Notes: a model not told the origin generated them from the sequence alone. 64,000 bases of DNA from Rhizophagus clarus (GCA_015698045.1 BLAL01000229.1:1090001-1154000); one strand, 5' to 3'; shown: positions 24,269 through 35,769, counted from the first letter of the stretch. A program made the numbers and translations.

Positions 24269-25303
24269 AAAATTCTTTTTAAAATTCATTCTCAAAAATT
24301 AGAATTAAACCTAGAAAAATTTTCGATGCTTTTTATTATCGGAAAAAAAAACAAATGAGCTGTTTTAAAAAAAAATATACTATGAAAAAAATATTTCTTT
24401 ATTCTGTACCATTTTATTTTATATCGAAAAAAATAGATCGTAATAATAAAGAAATCTTAATAATATTGGTTAATAGATATTCCGCAGCAATTTTTTTTTT
24501 GCGAAATAGTAACGGAGAAGATAAAGTTTTTCTACGTAAAATGATAAAATGGTTTAAAATACTTTTATAGATGATGGCTAGAGTTATTAAAATATCATTC
24601 TATTATTTTTCGAAAGTTAAATACTAAATTTCGGACTAATTTTGACTCGTTCGAATAAAATTTATTATTTAAAGGTTAGTCCTATAGTAGAGGTTAGAAT
24701 TATAGAGAGACTTTTGAGAAAATGAAATAACAATCTTATTAGTAGTAAATAATAAAAAACTTGGTTTCGTCTTTGCCTTTTATATCTTTAGAAACACAAC
24801 GAAACAAACTTACTATAATAAATATCATTTACAAGCATCAATCGGTAAAGACAGAAATTCGTATATATGAATTCATAAACTAGGAAAATGAGAAAGCAGC
24901 TGCTAGACATTATTCTGGATTCTTGAATATTAGCGAAAGGAATGAAACAGTAACTTTATATATATAAGATTTCCATGATAATTAAACTATTTGAAAATTC
25001 AAGAATAAATTTTATTTTAAATAAGAAGATAGAAAATATGAATAGTGTTATAAATCTCTATAAAAGATGATTTCCATAGTTGATCAAGGATCAAACTTAC
25101 TAGTGGATTGTGAACTTTTTGCTCAATCTACACGTACTTAAGGTGAAATTTGTTGAATTTAATAGAAGAATAAATTATTGACAGCAATTCGAAAGTAAAG
25201 TGGCGACTAAAAAGCGCCTTTTTACATTACTGTAAATACTAGATATTTATTTTGTACCAAATGAAAATTATAAATTAATGATATACAAGAACTAATTTTA
25301 CTT
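24269..25303. other. Intergenic DNA, no gene seen
   Basis: AT-rich; the 71-codon frame at 24355-24570 is Lys/Phe/Ile-rich and has no recognised content. Confidence 0.6.
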
Positions 25304-26760
25304 CTAAAGAATTTTTTCAAATTTTTCTTCAGTTTCATATTTGCATTCATTTCTATGATATTCAAAAATATCTTTAATAACTACATCTTTATTTATGAGT
25401 CCTTTGCCTTTTAATTTATTAAGTTGATGATATGCAGCATGGCTATAATATCCACGTTTCTGTCTGGCTGCCATCGAATAAAATTCAACAGCCTCTTTGA
25501 GATTTTGTTTTTTTTTTTCATAAAATTCGCCAAGGTATGTTTGTCCCATATCTAATCCTTTTTCTGCCGTATCTTCTAACATTTTAAGTCCTCTACTTTC
25601 TTTTTTATTATCAATTAAAATTCTTCCCAGTTTTGCTTTCGCATACAAATTATTATTGTCAAATTGTACAGCCATTTTAAACAATTTTCTGCTTTATTTT
25701 TATTTTCTTTGATTTTATCATTTATGCTTCCGTAAAAGTTATTTTCATAAAGCCATCCGAGTTGATATGCAGATTGACTATCTACTAATTGAAGAGATTT
25801 ATGATACCATTTTCCCGCTTTTTTTAAATATAATGGCCTATTATTATCGACTCTTAAAAAGGAAAATAATTCAAGAAAACCTGTCTTAATTTTCTCAATT
25901 TCATTATTATGAAACAATGTAGCAATATTTCTTAATGCTATTCTAGCAATTTTTTTCATCTTTCGTTTTTTTTGCTACTTTTTTGAAATAATTTTTTTAG
26001 CTTTTGCTGGTTTGTGATCTCTATATTTAGTCAAACCAATAGAATATATGACTCATAAACACAATTTTGCTTCAGCTTCTAAATACAAATCTTTAGCCTT
26101 TTTATAACATTTATTAGTTTTGTTGTAATTTCCTTCATTTACTTCATTACATTTCATATAAAATCCAGCCAACGCTAATTTATGAGTTATATCTTTTTTC
26201 CTTTTAGCTTCCTTTTCCCATTTCTCCAAAGTTTTTTCATTAATTTCAATATTCATATCTTTGTTGATAAATATTTCATAAGTTCCTAAACCTTTTACGG
26301 GATCTCCGCTAATTAAATTCTCAAAATCATGCATCCATTTAGGAAGTTCGTTAAACATTTTTCCAGACCATTTTCCTTCCTTTACCAGTAATAACAAAAA
26401 GAGAAGTATTTTTCATATACGATAATTCTTTAATTTTCGTCACAACTAAATGTTTTCCTTCTTTTACTATCATTATCCCATGCAAATCGATTTTAGCTAT
26501 AGAAATGGAATTAATAATTTCGAATTACTAATTAAACATTCATAGCAACTCAAAAATACACTCTTTCTTTCTCTTTGTTCATCATCTGGTGTGAAACCAT
26601 CACCCTGAGATAACTTGTGACTTAGAATGTTTGGAGCTCTAGAATCAGTAAATTGACTTTCAGTTTTAATGAAATGAGTATATGGAGCTGAAATACTAGC
26701 AGTACAGTATCAGAACCCGAAGATATGTCCCCTTATTCTGAATTCTGACGTCTGAGATCC
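25304..26760 (-). pseudogene. Decayed paralogue of the Sel1-like repeat gene
   Basis: Collinear with the gene at 17753-19269 but broken into at least four pieces. In transcription order: a Ser/Thr-rich N-terminal remnant (about 26730-26400, several frames); EGKWSGKMFNELPKWMHDFENLISGDP through KDLYLEAEAKLCL (26397-26053); an SLR segment with SAYQLGWLYENNFY (25959-25700); and the C-terminal repeats NLYAKAKLGRIL ... DMGQTYLGEFYEKK (25684-25304). The break near 25690 is a single-base loss in AENLF, at a different position from the frameshift in the intact paralogue, so the two lesions are independent. Upstream non-coding DNA is also homologous, so this is a segmental duplication followed by decay. 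Confidence 0.88.
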
Positions 26761-28581
26761 TTTTGAATTTTGGTTTAATATAGTTTGGAATTGCCATGTC
26801 AAACAAGACTAACTATATTTAGACTCGTAGTAGTCTCGTAGTGTTTATTATTTGGTTAGGGAAATCAACCAGATAAGTCACCGAATTACATTTTGTGTTT
26901 ATATTTATCAAGGGCGCAAATATTGCCTACTTTCTTGACCTCTTCGTTTCACTACTGCCTTGAGTGCAAATATTATGTTGCATGTAAGAGAGAAGGTTAA
27001 AAAGGGGGTGTTGTAGAGTCAAAAAAGGAATTTTGCATCAAAGGCTTTCTTTCGGTTTGTTACATGTAACATATATGCTGAAATCCTAAATTTATGTAAA
27101 AAAAAAAAAAATTTAAAATAAATTTTAATGTATTTAAATAATAATCCTTTAATAGCTAATTTTTTCGTTTGTACAATTTTAAAATTGACGGTTCTCGGTA
27201 TAATATAATAAATAAGTGAAATAAAGCAATTATTATTGACAATTGGATGAAGGGAAAGAAATTGTAGTGGGTAATGATTTTTTATTTATATCCATGATTG
27301 ATTAATAGAACGATGGAATAATGGCGCAGTAATGATAAAAAAGACTTAAAACATCATTTGGTAATTTAGCAAATTAATCTTTCCAGTAGTTATTATGGTA
27401 TAATATAGTTTTTATTTTCTAATAAAAAATAAAAGTAGTAAAAAAATACGACTAAAAAGGTAGGAAAGAGAGATATGAATTTGTTATTAACAGAAATTCA
27501 TTTTAATCCAGTTGGATTAAACTAACATAAGAATATTTGAGCTAAATCACAGAAGCGAAAAAAAGATGAAAAAGAAAAAAGGAAGCAAAAAAAGGAAGGA
27601 GAAAACAAAAAATAAAGAAATAATAACGAACAATAAGTGGGAAGTGAAGAAAATGAAATAATGAAAGGGTACAGAACAAAATATAAGAAGAATGAAAATT
27701 GTTGAAAATCATATCATCATCATAAATAAAACCCATAATAAAGGTAAGACAATATAAAACCATAAATAAACAAGAGAAGAAAAATAGAAAAATATAATTT
27801 TGACGTGATTAGTGATTGGAAATTAATCATCAAAGGATTTGAATCTGAACGTACTAGTTCATTTTGTGAAATCATCACATTTTATAATTGATAATTTGAA
27901 ATATAGTTTAATGTTTTAATAATTAATTTAATAATCACAATAATTTTGTAGAATTCAAATTTTCCAGAAAACATACCAGATGAGACTTTACACCATCAAA
28001 TTAGGGAAATTGATCGATCTTTCAAAACCAAACTTGATAATCAATATAATAGTGCACCGAAAGAGCCGAAGGATCAAATATTAATAACAAAAATATTTCG
28101 TTAGTAATTAGATACAAGAAGATAATGGTAGTTCAAATAATTGTTAAGGAAATTTATTTTTATTAATTATTTTTTTTCTTTTAATTTATATTCTCTATTT
28201 ATCGCCGTTTTCAAAATGGTGTACGCTATTTATTCGTGATTGAATATTCGAATACCAATATTCATCCGATTTTCATCTATGTTTTGTTCGGTTTTCGTCC
28301 GGTTTTCGTTCGGTTTTCGGTTTTCTTATTTTTTTTATTCAGATATAACTGCATACATCATTTTGAATACGGCGATAATCTATACTCTCTATTATTATCA
28401 ATATTACGGCTATTTATTAAAATATCATATACTATTTGGTATACTGATTTTTACCTATTATATTAATAACCAACCTATCGGATAAATTTCAAATTATAAA
28501 TTATCCTGATATCTACTCAATGAAAAATACATCATTTAACCTGCGTAAACGTAAACTAAGCATTGCATACAAATCATCACA
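26761..28581. other. Intergenic DNA, no gene seen
   Basis: About 26760-26960 is the duplicated upstream region of the SLR pair. At 28288-28326 there is a short TTCGGTTTTCGTCCGG-type repeat. Just beyond the stop of the giant SLR gene, 28560-28581 still reads as decayed repeat sequence (DDLYAMLSL) in frame after the stop codon. Confidence 0.6.
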
Positions 28582-31500
28582 TCAACTATCTGCTGCTCTA
28601 TGAGACCAATAAAAAGCTTTTTCCAAATTCTTTTCTGTTCCCTCTCCATTTTCATAACAATTAGCCAAATTAACCATTGCATTAATCTGATTATTTTCTG
28701 CTGCTTTTTGATACCAGTAAAAGGCTTTTTCCAGATCCTTTTCCACCAATTCCCCATTTTTATAATAAAACGCCAATTCAAACATTGCGTCTGCATGCTC
28801 ACTATTTGCCGCTCTCTGATACCAGTAAAAGGCTTTTTCCAGATCCTTTTCCGTTCCCTCCCCTTCATAGTAACAAAGGGCTAAATCAAACATTGCATCT
28901 GCATGTCCACTAATTGCTGCTTTCTGATACCAGTGAAAGGCTTTTCTCAGATTCTTTTCCGTTCCCTTACCCTCATAATAACAAAAGGCCAATATATACG
29001 TTGCAAATTCATTACCAATTTTTGCTGCTTTTTGATACCAGTAAAAGGCTTTTTCGAGATTCTTTTCTGTTCCCTCCCCTTCATAATAACAAAGGGCCAA
29101 ATCAAACATTGCATCTGCATTTCCATTATCTGCCGCTTTCTGATACCAGTAAAAGGATTTTCCCAAATCCTTTTCTGTTCCCTTTCCATTGTAATAACAA
29201 GAGGCCAAATTAAACATTGCATCTGCGTGCTCACTATCTGCTGCTTTCTGATACCAGTAAAAAGCTTTTTTCAGGTCTTCCTCTGTTCCCTTCTCAATTT
29301 CGTAACAAAGGGCCAATTTAAACATTGCAATCTCATTACCAATTTCTGCCGCTTTTTGAAACCAGTAAATGGATTTTCTCAGATCATTTTCTGTTCTCTC
29401 CTCTTCATAATAACGAAGGGCTAATCCAAACATTGCATCTGCATTTCCACTATCTGCCGCTTTCTGATACCAGTAAAAGGCTCTTTCTGGATCCTTTTCT
29501 GTTACCCCCCCATTTTTGTAACAAAAGGCCAAATTATTCATTGCAATTGCACATCCATTATCCGCTGCTTTTTGATACCAGTAAAAGGCTTTTTCCAGAT
29601 CCTTTTTTGTTCCCTCCCCATTTTCGTAACAACAAATGGCCAAATTATTCATTGCAATTGCACATCCATTATCTGCTGCTCTCTGAAACCAACAAAAAGC
29701 TTTTTCCAGATCCTTTTCTGTGCCCTCTCCATTTCTATAACGAAGTGCCAAATTATTCATTGCAACTGCATGTTCATTATCTGCAGCTTTCTGATACCAG
29801 TAAAAAGCTTTTTCCAGATCCCTATCTGTTCCCTCCCCATTTTCATAGCAAAGGGCCAAATAAAACATTGCATTTGCATGCCCACTATCAGCCGCTTTCT
29901 GATACCAGTAAAAGGCTTTTTTTAAATCCTTTTCCGTCCCCTCCTCATTTTCATAACAAAGGGCCAAACCAAACATAGCAAATTCAATACCAATTTCTGC
30001 TGCTTTCTGGTACCAGTAAAAGGATCTTTCTGGATCCTTTTCTGTTCCCTCCCCATTTTTGTAACAAAAGGCCAAATTATTCATTGCAATTGCACATTCA
30101 TTATCCGCTGCTTTTTGATACCAGTAAAAGGCTTTTTCTAGATCCATTTTCGTTCCCTCTCCATTCCTATGACAATAAAAGGCCAAATTATTCATTGCAA
30201 TTGCACATCCATTATCTGCTGCTCTCTGAAACCAATAAAAAGCTTTTTCCAGGTCCTTTTCCGAGCCCTCTTCATTTTTATAATAAAAGGCCAAATTATT
30301 CATTGCAGTAGCACATCCATTACCTGCTGCATTTTGATACCAGTAAATGGCTCTTTCCGGATCCTTTTCTGTTCCCTCCCCGTTTTCATAACAAAGGGCC
30401 AAACAAAGCATTGCATCTACATACCCACTATCTGCTGCTTTTTGATACCAGTAAAAGGTTTTTTCCAGATCCTTTTTAGTCCCTTCTCCATTTTTATAAC
30501 AACAAAAGGCTAAATTATTCATTGCAATTACACATCCATTATCTGCTGCTCTCTGAAACCAATAAAAAGCTTTTTCCAGATCCTTTTCTGTGTAATTTCC
30601 ATTTCTATAATGAAATGCCAAATTATTCATTGCAACTGCATGTTCATTATCTGCAGCTTTCTGATACCAGTAAAAAGCTTTTTCCAGATCCCTCTCTGTT
30701 CCCTCCCCATTTTCATAGCAAAATGCCAAATAATACATTGCATTTGCATGTCCACTATCAGCCGCTTTCTGATACCAGTAAAAGGCTTTTTTTAAATCCT
30801 TTTCCGTCCCCTCCTCATTTTCATAACAAAGGGCCAAACCAAACATAGCAAATTCATTACCAATTTCTGCTGCTTTCTGGTACCAGTAAAAGGCTTTTTC
30901 TGGATCCTTTTCTGTGCCCTCTCCATTTCTATAATGAAGTGCCAAATTATTCATTGCAACTGCATGTTCATTATCTGCAGCTATCTGATACCAGTAAAAA
31001 GCTCTTTCCGGATCCCTCTCTGTTCCCTCCCCATTTTCATAGCAAAGGGCCAAATAATACATCGCATTTACCTCACCACCTTCTGCTGCTTTTTGATACC
31101 AGTAAAAAGCTTTTTCTAGATCCCTCTCTGTTCCCTCCTCATTTTCATAGCAAAGGGCCAAATAAAACATTGCATTTGCATGTCCATTATCAGCCGCTTT
31201 CTGATACCAGTAAAAGGCTTTTTTTAAATCCTTTTCCGTCCCTTCCTCATTTTCATAGCAAAGGGCCAAACCAAACATAGCAAATTCATTACCAATTTCT
31301 GCTGCTTTCTGATACCAGTAAAAGGCTCTTTCTGGATCCTTTTCTGTGCCCTCTCCATTTCTATAATGAAATGCCAAATTATTCATTGCAACTGCATGTT
31401 TATTATCTGCAGCTTTCTGATGCCAGTAAAAAGTTTTTTCCAGATCCCTCTCTGTTCCCTCCCCATTTTCATAGCAAAGGGCCAAACAACACATCGCATT

Positions 31501-34500
31501 TACCTCACCACCTTCTGCTGCTTTTTGATACCAGTAAAAGGCTTTTTCCAGATCTTTTTCCGAGCCCTCTCCATTTTTATAACAAAAGGCCAAATTATTC
31601 ATTGCAATTGCATATCCATTATCTGCTGCTTTTTGATACCAGTAAATGGCTTTTTCCAGATCTTTTTTATTCCCTTCTCCATTTTCATAACAATAAAAGG
31701 CCAAATTATTCATTGCAATTGCATATTCATTATCTGCTGCTCTCTGAAACCAATAAAAAGCTTTTGCCAGATCCTTTTTCGTTCCCTCTCCATTTTTATA
31801 ACAAAAGGCCAAATTATTCATTGCAATTGCACATCCATTATCTGCTGCTTTTTGATACCAGTAAAAGGCTTTTTCCGGATCCTTTTTAGTCCCTTCTCCA
31901 ATTTCATAACAATAAAAGGCCAAATTATTCATTGCAATTGTATATCCATTATCTACTGCTCTCTGAAACCAATAAAAAGCTTTTTCCAGATCCTTATCTG
32001 TACCCTCTCCATTTCTATAACAACATAAGGCCAAATTATTCATTGCATCTGCATATCCACTATTTGCTGCTTTCCGATACCAGTAAAAGGCTTCATCTAG
32101 ATCCTTTTCTGTACCCTCTCCATTTTTATAGCAATAATAGGCCAAATTATTCATTGCGATTGCACATCCATTATCTGCTGATCTCTGAAACCAATAAAAA
32201 GCTTTTTCCAGATCCCTTTTTGTCCCTTCTCCATTTTTATAACAGCAAAAGGCCAAATTATTCATTGCAATTGCACATCCATTATCTGCTGCTCTCTGAA
32301 GCCAATAAAAAGCTTTTTCAAGATTCTTTTCTGTGCCCTCTCCATTTCTATAATGAAGTGCCAAATTATTCATTGCAACTGCATGTTCATTATCTGCAGC
32401 TTTCTGATACCAGTAAAAAGCTTTTTCCGGATCCCTCTCTGTTCCCTCCTCATTTTTATAGAAAAGGGCCAAATAATACATCGCATTTACCTTACCATCT
32501 TCTGCTGCTTTTTGATACCAGTAAATGGCACTTTCCGGATCCTCTTCTGTTCCCTCCCCAGTTTCATAACATAGGGCCAAACAAAGCATTGCATCTGCAT
32601 GCCCATTATCTGCTGCTTTTTGATACCAGTAAAAAGCTTTTTCCGGATCCTTTTTAGTCCCTTCTCCATTTTTATAACAACAAAAGGCTAAATTATTCAT
32701 TGCAATTACACAACCATTATCTGCTGCTCTCTGAAACCAATAAAAAGCTTTTTCTAGATCCTTTTCCGAGCCCTCTCCATATTTATAACAAAAAGCCAAA
32801 TTATTCATTGCAATTGCGCATCCATTATCTGCTGCTATTTGATACCAGTAAAAGGCTTTTTCCAAATCTTTCTTTGTTCCGTTCCCATTTTTATAACAAA
32901 GAGCCAAATAAAACATTGCAGCTGCTTGTCCACTAATTGCTGATTTTTGATACCAGTGAAAGGCTTTTCTCAGATTCTTTTCTGTTCCCTCACCTTCATA
33001 ATAACAAAGGGCCAACATATGCATTGCAAATTTATTACCAATTTTTGCTGCTTTTTGATACCAGTAAAACGCTTTTTTCAGATCCTTTTCTGTTCCCTCC
33101 CCGTCATAATAACTAAGGGCTAATTCAAACATTGCATCTGCATGCCCATTATCTGCTGCTTTCTGATACCAGTAAAAAGTTTTTCCCAAATCTTTTTCTG
33201 TTCCTTTTTCATTGTAATAACAAGAGGCTAAATTAAACATTGCATCCACATGCTCACTATCTGCCGCTTTCTGATACCAGTAAAAAGCTTTTTCCAGGTC
33301 TTTCTCTGTTCCCTCCTCATTTTCGTAACAAAGGGCCAATTTAAACATTGCAATCTCATTACCAATTTCTGCCGCTTTTTGAAACCAGTAAATGGATTTT
33401 CTCAGATTATTTTCTGTTCCCTCGCCTTCATAATAACGAAGGGCCAATTCAAGCATTGCAACTGCATTTCCACTATCTGCCGCTTTCTGATACCAATGAA
33501 AGGCTTTTTTCAGATCATTTTTTGTTCCTTCTCCATTTTCATAACAAAGGGCCAAATTAAACATCGCAAATCCATTACCAATTTTTGCTGCTTTTTTATA
33601 CCAGCGAAAGGCTTTTCTCACATCCTTTTTCACTACCTTCCCTTCATAATAGCAAAGGGCTAAATCAAACATTGCATCTGTATGCCCATTATCTGCAGCT
33701 TTCCAACACCAGTAAAAGGTTTTTCTTAGATCCTTATCTGTCCCCTCCCCATTTTTATAACAAAGGGCCAACCTAAACATTGCAAATTCATTACCAATTT
33801 TTGCCGCTTTCTGACACCAGTGAAAGGCTTTATTCAGATCCTTTTCTGTTCCTTCTCCATTGTGATAAAATGAGGCCAATTTATGCATTGCACCTGCATG
33901 CCCATTATCTACCACGTTCTGATACCAGTAAAAAGCTTTTTCCAGGTCTTTCTCCGCTCCCTCCTCATTTTCGTAGCAAAGGGCCAAATTAATCATTGCA
34001 TCTGCATGCCTACTATCTGCCGCTTTTTGACACCATTGAAAGGCTTTTTCCAGATCCTTTTCTGTACCCTTTCCATTGCGATAACAAACGGCCAAATTAT
34101 ACATTGCACCTGCATGTCCATTATCTGCCGTTTTTTGATACATGTAAAAGGCCTTTTCCAGATCCTTTTGTGTTCCCTCTCCATTTTCATGACAATAGGC
34201 TAAACAAAACATTGCATTTTCATGCCCATTATCTGCTGCTTTTTGACACCAGTGAAAGGCTTTTTCCAGATCCTTTTCTGTTCCCTTTCCATTGTGATAA
34301 CAAACGGCCAAATTATACATAGCACTTACATGCTCATTATCTGCCGCTTTCTGATACCAGTAAAAAGCTTTTTCCAGGTCTTTCTCTGTTCCCTCCTCAT
34401 TTTCGTAGCAAAGGGCCAAATTAATCATTGCATCTGCATGTCCACTATCTGCCGCTTTTTGATACCAGTGAAAGGCTTTTTCTAAATCCTCTTTTATATT

Positions 34501-34509
34501 ACTTGACAT
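28582..34509 (-). CDS. Giant Sel1-like repeat protein, 1975 aa, about 54 repeats, single exon
   Basis: An uninterrupted 5928-bp frame. After only about seven residues (MSSNIKE) it is made wholly of 36-residue Sel1-like repeats (108 bp; some units 37 residues) with consensus KDLEKAFYWYQKAADNGHADAMxxLALCYENGEGTE. That gives about 54 units with no other domain, signal peptide or membrane segment. SLR arrays fold as two-helix solenoids that act as protein scaffolds, so this would be a very long superhelical adaptor; its partner is unknown. Higher-order duplication is visible: a six-unit block near the N-terminus (about 33480-32850) recurs near the C-terminus (about 29460-28835), and the middle repeats multi-unit blocks of AEIGNEFAMFGLALCYENE and DNGCAIAMNNLAF types. 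The stop is probably premature, since repeat-like codons follow it. A kinase domain precedes SLRs in the gene at 42976-46114 but is absent here. Confidence 0.88.
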   Translation of the reverse strand: MSSNIKEDLEKAFHWYQKAADSGHADAMINLALCYENEEGTEKDLEKAFYWYQKAADNEHVSAMYNLAVCYHNGKGTEKDLEKAFHWCQKAADNGHENAMFCLAYCHENGEGTQKDLEKAFYMYQKTADNGHAGAMYNLAVCYRNGKGTEKDLEKAFQWCQKAADSRHADAMINLALCYENEEGAEKDLEKAFYWYQNVVDNGHAGAMHKLASFYHNGEGTEKDLNKAFHWCQKAAKIGNEFAMFRLALCYKNGEGTDKDLRKTFYWCWKAADNGHTDAMFDLALCYYEGKVVKKDVRKAFRWYKKAAKIGNGFAMFNLALCYENGEGTKNDLKKAFHWYQKAADSGNAVAMLELALRYYEGEGTENNLRKSIYWFQKAAEIGNEIAMFKLALCYENEEGTEKDLEKAFYWYQKAADSEHVDAMFNLASCYYNEKGTEKDLGKTFYWYQKAADNGHADAMFELALSYYDGEGTEKDLKKAFYWYQKAAKIGNKFAMHMLALCYYEGEGTEKNLRKAFHWYQKSAISGQAAAMFYLALCYKNGNGTKKDLEKAFYWYQIAADNGCAIAMNNLAFCYKYGEGSEKDLEKAFYWFQRAADNGCVIAMNNLAFCCYKNGEGTKKDPEKAFYWYQKAADNGHADAMLCLALCYETGEGTEEDPESAIYWYQKAAEDGKVNAMYYLALFYKNEEGTERDPEKAFYWYQKAADNEHAVAMNNLALHYRNGEGTEKNLEKAFYWLQRAADNGCAIAMNNLAFCCYKNGEGTKRDLEKAFYWFQRSADNGCAIAMNNLAYYCYKNGEGTEKDLDEAFYWYRKAANSGYADAMNNLALCCYRNGEGTDKDLEKAFYWFQRAVDNGYTIAMNNLAFYCYEIGEGTKKDPEKAFYWYQKAADNGCAIAMNNLAFCYKNGEGTKKDLAKAFYWFQRAADNEYAIAMNNLAFYCYENGEGNKKDLEKAIYWYQKAADNGYAIAMNNLAFCYKNGEGSEKDLEKAFYWYQKAAEGGEVNAMCCLALCYENGEGTERDLEKTFYWHQKAADNKHAVAMNNLAFHYRNGEGTEKDPERAFYWYQKAAEIGNEFAMFGLALCYENEEGTEKDLKKAFYWYQKAADNGHANAMFYLALCYENEEGTERDLEKAFYWYQKAAEGGEVNAMYYLALCYENGEGTERDPERAFYWYQIAADNEHAVAMNNLALHYRNGEGTEKDPEKAFYWYQKAAEIGNEFAMFGLALCYENEEGTEKDLKKAFYWYQKAADSGHANAMYYLAFCYENGEGTERDLEKAFYWYQKAADNEHAVAMNNLAFHYRNGNYTEKDLEKAFYWFQRAADNGCVIAMNNLAFCCYKNGEGTKKDLEKTFYWYQKAADSGYVDAMLCLALCYENGEGTEKDPERAIYWYQNAAGNGCATAMNNLAFYYKNEEGSEKDLEKAFYWFQRAADNGCAIAMNNLAFYCHRNGEGTKMDLEKAFYWYQKAADNECAIAMNNLAFCYKNGEGTEKDPERSFYWYQKAAEIGIEFAMFGLALCYENEEGTEKDLKKAFYWYQKAADSGHANAMFYLALCYENGEGTDRDLEKAFYWYQKAADNEHAVAMNNLALRYRNGEGTEKDLEKAFCWFQRAADNGCAIAMNNLAICCYENGEGTKKDLEKAFYWYQKAADNGCAIAMNNLAFCYKNGGVTEKDPERAFYWYQKAADSGNADAMFGLALRYYEEERTENDLRKSIYWFQKAAEIGNEIAMFKLALCYEIEKGTEEDLKKAFYWYQKAADSEHADAMFNLASCYYNGKGTEKDLGKSFYWYQKAADNGNADAMFDLALCYYEGEGTEKNLEKAFYWYQKAAKIGNEFATYILAFCYYEGKGTEKNLRKAFHWYQKAAISGHADAMFDLALCYYEGEGTEKDLEKAFYWYQRAANSEHADAMFELAFYYKNGELVEKDLEKAFYWYQKAAENNQINAMVNLANCYENGEGTEKNLEKAFYWSHRAADS

Positions 34510-35138
34510 TTTCTTAATAAATTAAGAGATAAAAAAACGTTATGAAATCTATATTTATATTGATTGTAACATATGCAAAAACAAGCATTTTGAACTTAGT
34601 GATCAAAGTGTGTAACGGAGGACAAAAATTTCATTATTGTTAGGTTATTGAATTAATTTAATAAATTAACTTAGTCATAACAGGAAGTTGTGAATGGTTG
34701 TATGTGAATTTAGAAATAGTAATAATAAATGCAGGTGCGATATAATTAAAAGAGATTTTGTTATGCAGTTTTTTTTAGAATATTATTAGATAGCCGATTT
34801 AAATAGGACCTGATAGGGGCAACAAGAAATTTTGCTTAGCCACATACATAATTGGAGTTTAGATATGCGTAAAATTAATGATATTTATTTTTCATTTTAG
34901 AATTTTGGAGGGTCATATGTTACAATTGCTTATTTTTTGGATAAATGTGGTAATATTTAATATAAAGTTTTTCAAAATAAATGAGATCGTTATACTATTT
35001 GAGAATTTATTACGCAATTACTAAAAATAATAGAAAAAGCGTCGCACATATTTATTTATGTTATTTTGCATGTGGTCTTATTGATAATATGCATTAAATT
35101 GTGCGGTGCAGTCGGTACATCAAGTTTTTTTTTTTTTA
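34510..35138. other. Promoter side of the giant SLR gene and intergenic DNA
   Basis: Reading toward the gene, a TATAAATATAG box lies at about 34548-34558, roughly 45 bp before the ATG. Nothing else is recognised. Confidence 0.45.
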
Positions 35139-35650
35139 TCTCTTTATTGAACGCCCGTTATTGCCGGAAAAGACCCAGCAATAATAAAGACTAAGACATA
35201 TAAAATAATACACCTATACAACAAAGCCACTGTATTTCAAGTGTCGGTGCATCATTTAATCAACAAAATGAAAAATAAATAAAATTACCAAAAATGATTT
35301 ACAGGAAATTCCAATATCAGTTGCTTATTTTCGGGCAATTTGTGGAGTTACCTTTTGCATAGAGCTGCTATACTTGTCGCCCATTTCCCAAAAAAGGAAG
35401 TTGTAACAATGCACTTGCCGCCGACCAGTTTCCTTTTTAGAATGTGGCCGACATGCCTGCATAGAGTTATTAAAAAATTTTTGGCTTTTCTTGTTATCCC
35501 TATATATATTACTTGGGGTCCTATTTAATTTTATATGTATTACATTAGGGTATCACTCTTAATCGAATGGCTTTATTGTATAGCTACGACTAGGTTGATC
35601 ATGACATTAATCGTAAAATATAGTCATTGACGGCGTTCAATAAAGAGATT
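35139..35650. mobile_element. Inverted pair of AATAAA-type ends (MITE or two retroposon tails)
   Basis: The left end (35139-35164, ATCTCTTTATTGAACGCC) and right end (about 35625-35650, GGCGTTCAATAAAGAGAT) are inverted repeats of about 20 bp, each bordered by a run of 12 or more T. Read from the minus strand, the left end is AATAAAGAGAT followed by poly(A), like a retroposon 3' end; the right end carries the same words on the plus strand but is followed by T. A 62-codon frame inside (35340-35528) is unrecognised. It could be a MITE with poly-T-flanked TIRs or a rearranged retroposon. Confidence 0.5.
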
Positions 35651-35769
35651 TTTTTTTTTTAAAAAAATAAAATTAGTATTTTTTTTATTTATTTTTTTTT
35701 TTTGTGAAAAAAAAAATTAAATTCTTAATTAGTATAAGCCATAAGGCACATGACTATAGGCAACTATAT

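Noticed and set aside
28600..34485. Many long plus-strand frames (up to 241 codons) opposite the giant SLR gene
   Set aside because: They are antisense shadows with a period of 108 bp produced by the repeat array; their translations are repetitive SDTSKRLFPDPF-type strings with no independent features.
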